The notes under the pieces are model-generated. The model did no database searches, was not told where the DNA came from, and saw nothing but the letters and a program-made list of their open reading frames with translations. A DNA stretch of 64,000 bases from Pseudoips prasinana (Eukaryota; Arthropoda; Insecta; Lepidoptera; Nolidae): assembly GCA_951640165.1 (NCBI GenBank), contig OX621260.1, positions 18,680,001-18,744,000 on the forward strand. The letters run 5' to 3'. Positions 37,080 to 48,559 of the stretch are shown here, in pieces (within the stretch, counting starts at the first letter, position 1; every line of letters starts with the position of its first letter). The translations under genes and the position numbers were made by a program.

Positions 37080-40000
37080 TTATTCTATCCCTAAAGCCCT
37101 GAATGAAGTCTTCACATAATCCAGTACACTTCTTAGGGGTAGATCCTTGTAGTCTCCTGGTTCTGGATATGCCAGCCCCAGGATGGCCATTCTGTGTCTT
37201 GCCAATGCATCGCATTTGCATATTATATGCAGCATTGTTTCCTGTTCTTCCCTACAGGTCCTGCAGATCGGGCTATTCGACAGTCCCAATTTGTGTAGGT
37301 GATAGTTGGTGCCATAGTGGCCCGTGAATACTGCTACTATCAGTCGTAGCTGGTTTCTGCTGTACTTCCAAAGTTTTTTGGACCAGCTTTTGTCTATTCC
37401 TTTAATGAGTTGCTTTGAGTGTTTTAATTCCTTGATTTTGGTCCACATTTGATTGTGTTTAGCTGTGGATTCATTTTTAAGGATTGCTCCTATTACATTT
37501 GGAGGAATCCCTACGCACAGTTCTGGTCCACAGAACTGATTTTCAGATCCCTTCCTAGCTAGTGCATCTGCTTTTTCGTTGCCTTCTATTCCTGTATGGC
37601 CTGGTACCCATACGAGTTTGACTTTGTTTTTAGTACCAAGTTTGTTCAGAGCCGTGATACAGTTCTGGATTAATTTTGATTCGATTTTATGTGACATTAG
37701 GGCTTTTAATGTAGCCTGGCTGTCACTGAGTATGTAGATGGTCAGACCTTCAGTCTCCCTATCTATGATCGTCTGGGCGCATGTAATTATCGCGTATGTC
37801 TCTGCCTGAAACACTGTCGCGAAATTGCCCATGCTTTCGCTGATACTGCAGGTTTCATTATATACGCCCGCGCCTGTACCGGATTTCATTTTTGATCCGT
37901 CTGTATACCAAATTTGACTTTGTTCGTTTTGTTTACAAAGTCCCAATTTCCATTCCTCTCTACTAGGGATGTATAAATTATATTGGTTGTCAAATGTGTA
38001 GGTGGGTTGCATTTTATCACTTCCCATCTCTATTACATTGTCAAGGTTTTTCCAGTTTTCTGTCTGCGTATGCCTTGTGGGCATACGTTCATTAGATATG
38101 TGTCCCAGGACAGTAAGCCTTAGGAGTGTTTTTCTTGCCTCTTCTTGTACTTCAAGGTGTAGTGGTACTAGGTCTAGAATAACTTCCAAGGCCGCTGTTG
38201 GTGTAGTGGTAAACGCCCCTGTCATTGCTAAGCAGGCAGTGCGTTGTATTTTGTTTAGCACTTGTTTACAAGTTTCCAGTTTTGTTCTTGGCCACCAGAC
38301 GATACTACCGTACATCAGTACCGGTTTTACCATCATTTTGTATATCCAGTGAACGATTTTGGGTTTTAGACCCCATGTTTTGCCATATGCTGCTCGGCAC
38401 ATGCCGAATATTCTCAGGGCTTTGTTTTTTATGTTTTCTACATGTTCTTTCCATGTGAGTGATTTGTCGAGTGTTATACCCAGGTATTTCACTTCTTTTG
38501 ACAAATCAATTTTTGTGTTGTAGAGTTTTAAAGTTCCTATACCCGATAGGTCTTTCTTTTTTGTGAATGGTACTATAACGGCTTTCTGTGGGTTTATAGA
38601 AAGGTTATTTGATTTGCACCAGTCTTCTGTTTCTTTTAAAGCTTGTTTCATAATATCTGCTACTATGTGAGGGAATTTCCCACTTATTAGTATCACAATA
38701 TCGTCTGCATAGCCGACGGTATACCGTGGCCCTGTGTTTAGGTTTATCAAGAGCTCGTCCACAACCAGGCACCACAGTAGCGGTGAGATGACTCCGCCTT
38801 GTGGGCATCCTCTGGTTGTCGTTGCATATCTGATGTCCCCTAGTAGTGTTGACTGCAGTTGCCGTCCTTTCAGCATTCTGTCTATCCATCTGCATAGAGT
38901 GGGTTCTATGCTATGGTTCCTGGCGGCATTTTGTATAGTACTGAATGCCGTGTTGTCAAAAGCTCCTTCAATATCTAGAAATGCCGCAAGGCATATTTCT
39001 TTGTTTTCTAAGGCTGCTTCCGCCTTTTTCACAACATGGTGTAGGGCTGTCTCGGTAGATTTTCCTGCCTGATAAGCATTCTGTTGCCAGTGTAGCGGGA
39101 ATCTTTTTAGAGGCCCTTGCTTGATGTGTATGTCTACCATTTTTTCAAGTGATTTGAGAAAGAATGATGTGAGACTAATCGGTCTATATGATTTTGGTGA
39201 CTCGTAGTCCGACTTTCCAGGTTTCGGTATGTAGACTACTTTGACTTGTCGCCATGCTTGGGGTGTGTACCCAAAGACTATGCAAGCTCTATATAGCCTA
39301 CATAGGTGTGGGTTTAGTACATTATTCGCTTTTTGTAATAGGATGGGATATATTCCATCCGGGCCAGGCGATTTGAATGGTTCAAAGTTGCTTATGGCCC
39401 AGTTTACCTTGGTCTCGTTAATTATCTTTGGAGCGGTGTCCCAGTCTGCCTTGGTTGTGTGTCTTTCCACATCCTCTTGGCTAATTGGGATTTCTCTCTC
39501 CATGGTTTTCATTGTCTCAGAGCCTGGGAAGTGAGTTTTAAACATGACGTCTAGTGTCTCCTCACCAGAATCTGTTAGTGTCCCATCAGCTTTCCTGATG
39601 ACGGATAGTGGATTGACTCTGGCAGTGGCCAGGGCTTTCGTGAGTCTCATGCACTGTGGAATGCTCCCTATTTCTTGGCAGTGATTTCTCCATGCACGTC
39701 TTTTTGCTTTCCTAACAGCTTTGCTATACTCAGTTAGTTTTCTAGCATACATATCAAAGTCTTTAGTGGCTTTGGCTAGATTGAATGTTACCCTCGTTTC
39801 CTTCTTAAGCTTAATTAGCTCAGGTGTCCACAAGGGTATCCTCTTTGCTTTGACTGTTTTTTCCGGACAGTTATCTCTCCATGTTTTTAGCACTGCTTGG
39901 GCAATGCGTTCTGCCTCAAACTCTATCTCTATGACTGAGTTGAGCTTACCTCTCGGGTCGCCTAGTTCTACCTTCAGGTCCCTGACGTACGTGGGCCAGT

Positions 40001-40765
40001 TGGTGTGTCTAGGGTTTCGTCGTTGTACAGACTCCCTTTTTATTCGTGTTTTGTACTTGAAGCAAATGTACCTATGGTCCGATAGGGATATCTCATTAGG
40101 AACATTCCATTCTTCTATTAGGTTGCTGGCTCTAGCCGTGGCTAGGGTTATGTCGATAACTTCAGCTCTTTTTGCGTTAACAAATGTTGGCCTGTTACCA
40201 GAATTAATTAGTTGGAGAGGGGAGCTTACCAGATAGTCCAGTAGTTTCTCTCCTCTCTTGTTTATGTTTGTGCTGCCCCAAATGATGTGGTGTGCATTAG
40301 CGTCGCAGCCGATTATGAGGTCTATGTCGTTAGCACTGCAGTTATTCACGAGTTCCCTTAACTTCGGCGAAGTTGGTTCTTCTGCTTCATAAGGTAGGTA
40401 GGCAGAGGCTATACAGATAGTTCTCCGACCTCTTTTAGTATGATTTTGACAACTGTCAGATCTCTGTAACAGAAATTGTGTAAGGGTATTACGTCTAGGT
40501 CATTTCTGACGAAGATGCATGCCCTTGCGTTATTATCAGAACGGTTGTGGTATATACTTCCTCCCGTCCCGTTTAGTCCTTTAATTTGACCCTTGTAAAT
40601 ATAGGGTTCCTGTATTAATGCTACGTCGTATTTATTCATAACAAGGTCGCGTGCCAGAAGGGCAGTCGCAGCCTTATTATGTTGTAAATTGATCTGTACG
40701 CACCTTAGACTAGCCATTAGTGCTGGTTTAGTCTCCTTCCTCTTCGGATCCCTCCATCTCTTCAC
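37080..40765 (-). pseudogene. I/LOA-type LINE ORF2: endonuclease, RT, RNase H
   Basis: Endonuclease begins LRCVQINLQHNKAATALLAR and ALIQEPYIYKG (40765-40410). A one-base frameshift near 40430 leads into IGCDANAHHIIWGS and SLSDHRYICF. The RT shows YRPISLTSFFLKSLEKMV, AFLDIEGAFDN, CPQGGVISPLLW and the catalytic GYADDIV. RNase H follows with IWYTDGSKMKSG, FQAETYAI, LSDSQATLK and HTGIEGNEKADALA, so all acidic residues are present. The C-terminus has a CRTCREEQETMLHIICKC finger-like motif and ends FRALGIE. About 1,090 codons are open after the single shift. Confidence 0.93.
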
Positions 40766-42064
40766 AGGTTAGGGTGTCCCTATCCAGTCTGAGTCCATCC
40801 AAGTCACTGAGGCCGCCCATAGAGGTGGCTGGTGAAAGTATGCCCTCTGACTCTCGGTATACCTCAGTGTTGGCGGACCCTTTCTGGCTGGAGCCACCCG
40901 ACTCGCTCGTGATGGGGTCTTTATGGGACGACGTCGTCGCTTTATTTGGGGCCTCGATATTGTCAGCCCCAGCCTCCTTTTCCTTTCTCTCCCCGTCGTC
41001 CAGGAGCTTAAAGTGGCTGTCTCCGAGCCCTGTGTGCAGCTTGTAGCCTGCCGCCTTTATCTGCTCTGCCGAGGCTTTGTCCATCAGACTATTCGTCGAG
41101 TGTACATTGCCTCAACAGCTGCGTGTACCACCTTCCATTCTTCGGTTCGAAGAGTCGGGTTCAGGCGTTGCGTCATCTTAATCAGACGCTCTGAGGTGAC
41201 GCTACTTACAGTTTTAGACCTCCATGCCATTCTAATTGGTTTTGGAAGGTCTTTAGCGTCAATTACTTTAAGCTCAGTTCCGTCAATTGTCTTACCATTG
41301 ACGGTCTTGAGCCATTGCACTGCCTCGGGTCCGTCACATATGATGTGGACAGCCCCAGCAATCATGTTCCCTACGGAGAACCGCGGCGCAGGGTCAGGTG
41401 TCTCCTCTAACATGTCCCACAACAGGACTTTTAGAGGATCCAGGATTTTTGGGTCCAGCTTCCCTACCGGATAGTTGGCACTTACTACCACCATGCGGGT
41501 CCCAGTTAGAGCGTCCTTGTATGACCCCTGGGTTTTTGCCCTCTTAGGTACGTTGTGCGTGGCCGGGTTTTCATCGCTGAACTCCCTTTCTCTCTTGAGA
41601 GGTCCTCCTGATGGAGTTCCCCCATGCGTCGCATCCTGCCTTCCTATGGCTCTACGTCGCTTTTGAGCGCCACTGAGCCTCTTTTTTCCCCTTAGCACGC
41701 CCTCTGGTTCCGGTCGCTCGAAGGTTGTCCCGCTGACAGAGCCGCCCGCCGATGTACCCGGTATGGGTGACATCCGGAGTGGTACGCTCTGCCTGCTGGA
41801 GCGTCCTGCGCCCAGTCCCGTGGGGTTTGCACTCTGGGTCAGATGTACGGGTTTGCCAGTAACATCCACCGGCCGCCCAGTGACGTCCAGCCGCTGGAGT
41901 CGAGTCCCCGTACCGGGTTTCTCGGTTCCAGCAGCAGGGGCCTGCCCGGGTACGCTAGTGTCCGTCACGGCTTCCCTTTTCTTTTCTTTGTTTGATGTCC
42001 CAGCCCTCAGGGGCAGGACATCACGTGACTCCACCTTTTGGCCACCACCCCATCGAGCCCTCAA
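40728..42064 (-). pseudogene. I/LOA-type LINE ORF1 with DUF4780-like domain
   Basis: The N-terminal 190 residues are Pro/Gly/Arg-rich and disordered-looking. Then comes VVSANYPVGKLDPKILDPLK, FSVGNMIAGAVHIICDG and AVQWLKTVN, resembling the DUF4780-type region of insect LINE ORF1 proteins. The frame ends at 41084 and continues in another frame (ASAEQIKAAGYKLHTGLG), the expected end of that domain, so a single frameshift lies near 41085. The tail is acidic. There is no ATG at the beginning of the open frame, so the start is uncertain. It overlaps the start of ORF2 by a few bases. Confidence 0.8.
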
Positions 42065-42977
42065 CTGGGGATGCTCTCAAGCACCAGGGTTATCAGGTTG
42101 GTATAGTGCCGAGCCAGAAAAAGAGGAAAGAGAAAATAATATACATAAATATATAAGAATATATAATATATTATAAATAAATAAGTGGGTTTTCTCCTTT
42201 CTCCTTCTCTAGCAACACGCGGGTTAGTCTGGGCAATTTACGAGTCCGCAGCATGCGCCCCGCTGAGCACCTAAACTACAGCGCCCAGGGGTCACTCACC
42301 CGACTGCAAACCCACCCAGACCCGACACTCACCTGACGGCCGTCAGACCGGACGTCGGCAGCCGATTGATCGTGGTTGGTTAGACCCCGACCTCCCGTGT
42401 CGGTAGAAATCCGGACCAAAGAGGCGTGTTGCTCGGGGGAAGTAACTTGCCCGACTCCCCCTTCACTCAACCCCCAGGACTCCTTCATCCTACCTTACGG
42501 GTCCCCGCGCACGGCACAAACACGCGGGTGGTCATTAACAGCCGACTATTGCTGTCATTTCTGCAATAGAAGGCCCGCCGAGACATGACCACGAGTCCCG
42601 GCAGCGGAGGGGATAGGAAGTGGGGATTAATATAATGAAGGGTAACGGAAAGAAATAAAGAAGTTACAGGGGTTTTAAGTTGGCCGCGCGAACGTAACGT
42701 TCACGATTGCCGGCCATGGAGATCTCAGTAACTACTTGGGATAGAGATCTAAATCTTTTTGTTAATTGAACATTTCATTTGTCAACAATTGTCAAAAAAA
42801 TAATTATAAGACTAAGATCAATATTTCACGAAATATTCACCTTGGAAGTGATGGCCGCGCAATCGTGCACTTGATGTTTCTTTAATCTCGATTATTTCTT
42901 CAAAACTTAAGATATCATGCAGTAAAACTGTTACTAGAAGAAACGTTTTAATGACCAAAGTACTGAAAGAATTTAAT

Positions 42978-43889
42978 TGTATTGTATTGTATAATTTTTA
43001 TTGCGGACAAATAAATCCATAGAGTGTTAGTAACATAAAAATAACTTATTTTCTAGTGTTAGTATTTACAATTAACCTTACAAAACGGCAAATAATTGGC
43101 GACTTGTGGTTCTCGGCTATAATTTTCAGAATGCTATTCTGACTGTCTCTCACTCTTCGCACAAGAGATGCTGTTTTTTTGCGTATAATCGCATAAAAAT
43201 CGTCGGTACGAGCTTGCGCAAACATTTCCGACGCACTACAGTAACGAGGCAGTCTCAATAGCATTCTGAAAGCATTATTATACTGGACGCGGAGGACATC
43301 TAGCGTTCCCTTGTTGTAGCTGAACCATAGATTGCCCGTGTACAGACTCTGACAGTATGCCTTAAACAGGGTGATCTTAACTTGGTCTGTACATCGCGCA
43401 AACCTACGGGCCAACATGTTGCTCCGGACCGCCAGAGCCCTCCGTTCCCTCTCAATGTCCAAATTGTCCTTGAGGTCGTCAGCAAGAAAGTGCCCTAGGT
43501 ATTTAATGGTGGATACCCTGTTAATTATTGAACCGTTCAAAAGTAGATCGGGTCCATTCCATAGACGCTTGCCACCGACCTCAAAGATCATATATTCACA
43601 CTTTTTACATTATACAGGAGACCGTGCGAGTCAGCATAGGCCTCACATAACCTAAGTAACTCTCCAATTGAATTCACAGTCGGTCCCAAGAGCACCATAT
43701 CGTCTGCATAGCTGATGTTGTTTACACTAACTCCACCAACGCTGCATCCGACACGCATGCTGCTAAGTCCGGCTACAAGCTCATTCACGTATAGGTTGAA
43801 GAGCCTAGGAGACGAGAGACCACCCTGCCTCACTCCGCACTCCAACCCATACGGATCAGACAGTGTACCGTCCCACTTCACATGGTTGG
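42978..43889 (-). mobile_element. 5'-truncated LINE inserted in the fold-back arm
   Basis: Bordered by TTAAT (42973-42977 and 43890-43894). RT pieces: GVRQGGLSSPRLFNLYVNEL, then the catalytic NISYADDMVLLG; after a frameshift near 43600 TIKYLGHFLADDL, KAYCQSLYTGNLW and RMLLRLPRYCSASEMFAQ. Its 3' tail on the - strand is (ATACA)n-like, ending ACAATACAATACAATT. Family not assigned. Confidence 0.87.
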
Positions 43890-44100
43890 TTAATCCCACC
43901 AAAGTTTATTTAAACTGACGAAATCAAGGCAAAACAAAAGTTACGTGGCCGCGCAATCGTAACGTTACTTTGAACGCTGATATCTCATTATCTATAATTG
44001 TTAAGATTTCGGCGTTAACATCCATTTATTCGTAATATTAACCTCATCAGATTGACATATCGTTTTACCGTCAGAAAGCTTCGAGTAGCTTTGATTGCGT

Positions 44101-44400
44101 AATTGTTATATTACTGCCTATTAACCGAGAACATTTGAAATTTCCGGAATGCAAGCAGCAATGTCGCGTCATGTGTTCAAAACAGAACTAAGTTCTATTT
44201 TTTGGCATTCTTTTGTATGGCATGATTTGAAAATGTGTATAGAAGAAAAGAATAGTGTATTGAATTGTTTTATCTTAGCCAATTCTACAACAATTACATT
44301 TTCGTGTGGTAGCGCAAAAGATTTTCCCATATTAAACGGAAATTATGGTCATTCTACTCGAACATTGTAAGAGATAACATCATTTTTGAGATTACACGCG
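44101..44400. other. Core of the fold-back element
   Basis: The loop between the inverted arms. A 73-codon frame (44149-44370) is present but has no recognisable domain and no codon pattern to support it. I treat it as non-coding. Confidence 0.5.
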
Positions 44401-45008
44401 TAGAAAACTGTTTTGAGGGTAAAACGATATGTCAATCTGATGAGCTTAATATTAAGAATAAATGGATGTTCACACCAAAATCTTAACAATTATAGATAAT
44501 GAGATATTAGCCTTCGAAGTAACGTTACGACTGCGCGGCCACGTAACTTTTGTTTTGGCTTGATTTCGTTTGTTTAAATAAACTTTGGTGGAATTAAATG
44601 CTTTCAGTACTTTGGACATATCCAAACCTTTCTCCTAGTAACAGTTTTACTGCATGAAATCTTAAGTTTTGAAGAAATGCGCGGCCATAACTTCCAAGGT
44701 GAATATTTCGTGAAATAATCACCTTAGTGTTATACTTCTTATTTCGACAATTGTTAACAAATGAAATGTTCAATTAACAAAAAGTATTAGATCTCTAACC
44801 CAAGTAGTTGCTGAGATTTCCATGGCCGCGCAATCCTCCACGTTACGTTCGCGCGGCCAACTTAAAACCCCTGTAACTTCTTTATTTCTGCTTTGACAAA
44901 GTTTTGGTTTGCTTCCTTCGATTTTGACTAAGTTCGACAAAAATTTTAGCGATATCTTTTTCTGTTTGGATAACGTGGCGGAGCAATCGTGACGCACACT
45001 CCAAAACA

Positions 45009-45227
45009 TAGTAGATCTAACAATAGTGATACAGTGTAATACCAATTTATAATAATTTTCTTTTTTTTTCATGTTAAATAGTTGATTATTTTATATTTAT
45101 TATCGTGTATTTTAAGTCAAAGTGTTTAAGCTAACCTGATTGCCTATTTCGCCAACAAACTGTGTAATGCAGTTTGGCGAATACTAATGTTAGTTTAATA
45201 TGTATTAAATAATAAAATAAATAAATA
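45009..45227. other. Non-coding
   Basis: AT-rich. TTTGGCGAATA and its partial inverse (TTTCGCCAAC) form a small palindrome near 45147-45182. Confidence 0.4.
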
Positions 45228-46050
45228 AAAAAGGTTTTTATTCACGTAGACTTTAAAAAAGCGCTTGTAAATAGTCAGAACATGTTTGTAGTAATATAGT
45301 TGTATACATTAGATATTATTTCTAGTAACATAGATATTTAGGTATACATCTTGTATGAAAACATTTATAAAATTTATTTTATTACAGAAATGATATTTAG
45401 CTAGCACGTTGTCAAGAGATTATGTTTAATTATCTAGTTTAAGTCTCATATTTTTACTACATATTGTCAATGGTTCTGTCTATATTAAAGGTATTATTAT
45501 TATGACGGACCTTGTGTTAATAACGACGGTCGCGCTTTAAAGCTACCACCGGATCCAATGCACCCCAACTGAGAAGACCCAGCGAAACAAACTCAGTGGG
45601 TTCATCTACTACCGGTTTCAACACGACCCAGTTGAGACGGTCCGGCGAAACATACTCAAGCGGGCATGAACACGGGATTTGGTCCAATTAGAGTAATTAT
45701 TTAGTAGGCAAACACAATATATGCTCGATCGGTTGTCTGAATGCTTATTATTTTAGATTATATTTAGGTATACAAAAGAAAAACTTCGAAACATTATTCA
45801 TTTTGAGACAGAGTCAATAATTTTAAATTAAGTATATGATAGCAATCATTTACAGATAGTTCACGTAACACAGCAGATCAGTCATGTCTATATGGCTACA
45901 AGATCTCCAGCGAGCAATGTGCAGGTAGGAAGTGAGAGCCAGACGTCTTTGTCATCGATGTACTCTTTAGTGGTGTAATAACCCCTAGCCATAAGTATAC
46001 GTTTAATATGTGTTTTAAAACTTGTTTTAAAACACATATTAAACGTATAC
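45228..46050 (-). mobile_element. LINE E second copy with a palindromic 5' junction
   Basis: Matches the 3' UTR and last codons of the copy at 25370-26890 ([19 protein letters not shown] at about 45890). The 5' end at 45990-46050 is an almost perfect 60-bp palindrome: the LINE sequence AAACACATATTAAACGTATA is followed at once by its own reverse complement. Confidence 0.82.
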
Positions 46051-46069
46051 TTGTATTGATTATCTTTAT

Positions 46070-46620
46070 ACATACATAGACTCACGCCTGTTTCCCAGAG
46101 GGGTAGGCAAAGACAACGGATTTCGATTTGTCACGATCTTTGCACACGTCTTTTGCCTCGATTACTGACATTATATTCTTCATACATGCTCGCCGGTTTA
46201 GGGTACTTCTGACCTGCCCTTTCTTGAGAACGTCTCCGATTTGGTCAGAGAATGTTCGACGATGTCTTCCCCTTCCGGTTGTTCCATTCACACAGGCCAG
46301 GTATACTTCTTTGGTCAATCTTCATTCATCCTTTCTAAATGGCCAAACCATCTTAGCATACCTTTTTCAATCTTTGTGACTACATCCTCTTTCACACCAC
46401 AACGCTCTCTTACATTAGTATTTCGAATTCTGTCTCTCAAAGTCACACAACACATACTTCTCAGAGCTCTCATTTCCACTGCATTTATTTTACTTTCATC
46501 TTTATAATAATTTAAAAAAAATTTGCTTATGATGTGACGTATTTTTTGTGAATCACCAAAGAGTTTTTGTGTATTTTTTTTTTTTGCACATGGTGCCAAG
46601 CATCTCAAATATACCACCAA
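46070..46620 (-). pseudogene. LINE F ORF2 C-terminal fragment
   Basis: In two frames it reads [48 protein letters not shown], then [20 protein letters not shown] and [13 protein letters not shown]. This is a common lepidopteran LINE C-terminus. A frameshift lies near 46318. The 3' end also occurs at 33231-33345. Confidence 0.8.
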
Positions 46621-46641
46621 TTATTTTATTGTTATTTTTTT

Positions 46642-46877
46642 GAAGTTATACTTCTTTTGGCGCGATGGAGAAAAATGATGAGAGTGAATTTTTATGATGC
46701 GCGCGCACACCGACACCAAAAAATTTAATAGCATGAAGTTAGTTCTAGGTGGTATGAAAGTGAATTTTTACGATATAATCGTAAACGAATATCGTAAAAA
46801 TAACAGCATGACGTTAGTTCTAGGTGGTATGAAAATTGATAACTATGTTCAAGTTGTATATTAAGAAGTATAACTTC
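46642..46877. mobile_element. MITE family 2, with internal duplication
   Basis: Ends GAAGTTATACTTC and GAAGTATAACTTC as in the copy at 4236-4397. The inner GTTAGTTCTAGGTGGTATGA occurs twice, about 70 bases apart, around a small palindrome (TTTTTACGATATAATCGTAA). Confidence 0.75.
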
Positions 46878-46914
46878 TAACGCGTGTACATAAGTACACA
46901 CAAGTTTTTTTTTG

Positions 46915-47105
46915 ATACAGCGGCCGCACTAGGGAATCTAATCCCTGTCTCGGGGGTACTTTACAAACATATAATAGACGCATACAAATCACATCCAGAC
47001 TCCGTACAACTATTTATGGGCCACACCAATAGTTGTCCGGCGCGAGACTCGCACCCGCGACACGAAGCTGCGAGGCCACTGTCTTAACCGCTGCGAAACA
47101 CGTGC
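46915..47105 (-). mobile_element. tRNA-derived SINE (family F)
   Basis: In reverse: head with A-box-like AGCGGTTAAGACAG and B box GGGTGCGAGTCTC, then body CTATTGGTGTGGCCCATAAA. Only copy in the window. Confidence 0.6.
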
Positions 47106-47107
47106 AG

Positions 47108-47345
47108 TCAAACTTCTTCTTTGTCGCATGGGGAGTGGTTACCCTTTCGTTAGTGTCGTCTTGAACAAAGCCGCCCAGTAGGCCTCTGACATGGCTTAAC
47201 GACTATTGTCTAACGACAACAACCGGGACCAACAGCTTAATGTACCCAAAGCACTGAGGCTCGCAATTATTAAACCACTTTGGTGGTTACCCATCTATAG
47301 ACAGACCGCGTGCATAGGTGCTTTACCTTGCTCATAACTTACGTA
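47108..47345 (-). mobile_element. SINE family B
   Basis: Reverse copy of the 3776-4010 element, with GGTTACCCTTTCGTTAGTG, GCCGCCCAGTAGGCCTCTGA and ACCACTTTGGTGGTTACCCA. Confidence 0.75.
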
Positions 47346-47562
47346 CCGGTGAGCGAGTTAAGAATGCTGACCCTATAGATATACAAAAGTATAATAAGCC
47401 CTAAGTAATCCTAAGTTAATATTATAAATACTTAATAATAATAACAAATAAGTACACATAGTTACGCCCTGAAGGGGCTGATTTAGCGATAACCCTTTAT
47501 TCTGTGGGAAAATGTTATAAGAATGTTCTAGAGCTAATAATGCTGACATATAGTATTGACGG

Positions 47563-47673
47563 GGCCTGTTGGCGTGGTTGGCAAATGGTTGCTTTTCACA
47601 CCGGTGGGTTCGAGTCCCACCCAGGACAGATATTTGTGTGCACGAACATGTCTGTTTGCCTTGAGTGCAAGTG

Positions 47674-47708
<35 letters not shown>
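47563..47708 (+). mobile_element. SINE family D, ending in an AT microsatellite
   Basis: Head GTTGGCGTGGTTGGCAAATG, B box GGTTCGAGTCCC, body to GTGTAATTAT, then an (AT)n run (47678-47708) where the rest of the body should be. Confidence 0.8.
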
Positions 47709-47710
<2 letters not shown>

Positions 47711-47819
47711 TCCTTCCCTCCGGACCGCGAAAGCGTACAGACGTCTGCACGTATTTAGTTCAACTCTAATTATTTAATTCTTATTTTAAAAACTTATTTT
47801 TGTCAAAATAAAATTAATT

Positions 47820-48559
47820 AAAATCAGTGAAGTACCAGGAGAGCAGTGCGCCTCAAGAGATCGAGCCCGGCGGCGGCACGGTGCGTATCGTTGAGCGAGA
47901 CGAGGCTAGAGTTCGCAATTCCTGTCTCTGTCGCACGTAAGCCATTAACACCTGACCCTGTCCACCGATACCAGTGCCTAATTGATGTCGCATAGCACTA
48001 CGCGCCGACGCAAATAAGTCTAAATACCACGGCGCTTAATTGATTTTGGTATACCATTACGCCACGACGCAAATCATTCACATCACTCAAATCAACAGGG
48101 AGTGACAGACAACATACACCCAACTCGCGGGTACAGCCTGTTATTCTGCGCCGCATCGTACTTCTCTGCGTAGCAGTAATTCGTTACGTGTTAGAAAAAC
48201 GTACTGAACGACTCTGGAAACTAGGAAAAGAACCCCTCCACTCCCATGCTAAATAGTATAAACTATCAAGATATATAAATCTAAAATAAAACTTCGAAAT
48301 TTTTGATATACTTAATATTAATAATTTATCTCGATCAAGCTTTTGTATAGTTACAACTGCCAAGGAACAACCAACTCCACTGTGAACAATCCTGAATGTG
48401 ACCAGCGCCGCTGCATAGAACTTCTCCAGTTAACATATAAATAATGCATCATGCATAACTGATAAAGTGCAATTAACTGATAACACGCGTAACGTGACGA
48501 GCAGAAAACACAAACGCAGAGCTGTCGGCTCTCCCCCCGAAGACAAACCACATCCGAAC
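47820..48559 (+). other. Probable 5' region of LINE J2
   Basis: Moderately GC-rich (47830-48200). It holds two degenerate copies of a ~58-bp unit (AATTGATGTCGCATAGC / AATTGATTTTGGTATACC, each followed by ACGCAAAT). By position it would be the 5' UTR of the LINE whose ORF1 follows, but the 5' boundary is not defined. Confidence 0.45.

Larger units (their letters stand above)
36994..42650 (-). mobile_element. I/LOA-type LINE with RNase H, full length
   Basis: Inserted in the left fold-back arm with a 10-bp target duplication AGAAATAAAG (36984-36993 and 42651-42660). On the - strand it has a GC-rich 5' UTR (42065-42650), ORF1, ORF2 and a short 3' UTR ending in AAGATAAGATAAGATAAGAT. Its 5.66-kb length and intact ends show full-length insertion. 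Both ORFs carry one frameshift. Presence of RNase H after RT places it in the I/LOA-like group (inference from domain order). Confidence 0.93.
36874..44999. mobile_element. Fold-back element with long inverted arms, interrupted by two LINEs
   Basis: The ends GTGTGCGTCACGATTGCTCC (left) and its reverse complement (right, ending 44999) are flanked by a 9-bp direct duplication TCCAAAACA (36865-36873 and 45000-45008). Left arm pieces 36874-36993, 42661-42977 and 43895-44100 match, in reverse, 44999-44877, 44876-44585 and 44584-44400. After removing the two LINEs the element is about 1.54 kb, with roughly 0.6-kb arms around a 300-bp core without a credible gene. A GGCCGCGC-centred motif recurs in each arm. 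A 9-bp duplication with long arms suggests Mutator-like or Foldback elements (inference). It is non-autonomous. Confidence 0.92.

Noticed and set aside
40923..41474. 183-codon + strand frame
   Set aside because: Antisense of the LINE ORF1 in GC-rich DNA, where long chance frames are expected.
36994..42650. Host gene encoding RNase H
   Set aside because: The RNase H domain follows RT in one frame within a LINE bounded by a 10-bp target duplication.
44149..44370. Protein encoded by the fold-back core
   Set aside because: Only 73 codons, no domain, no signal peptide or splice context.
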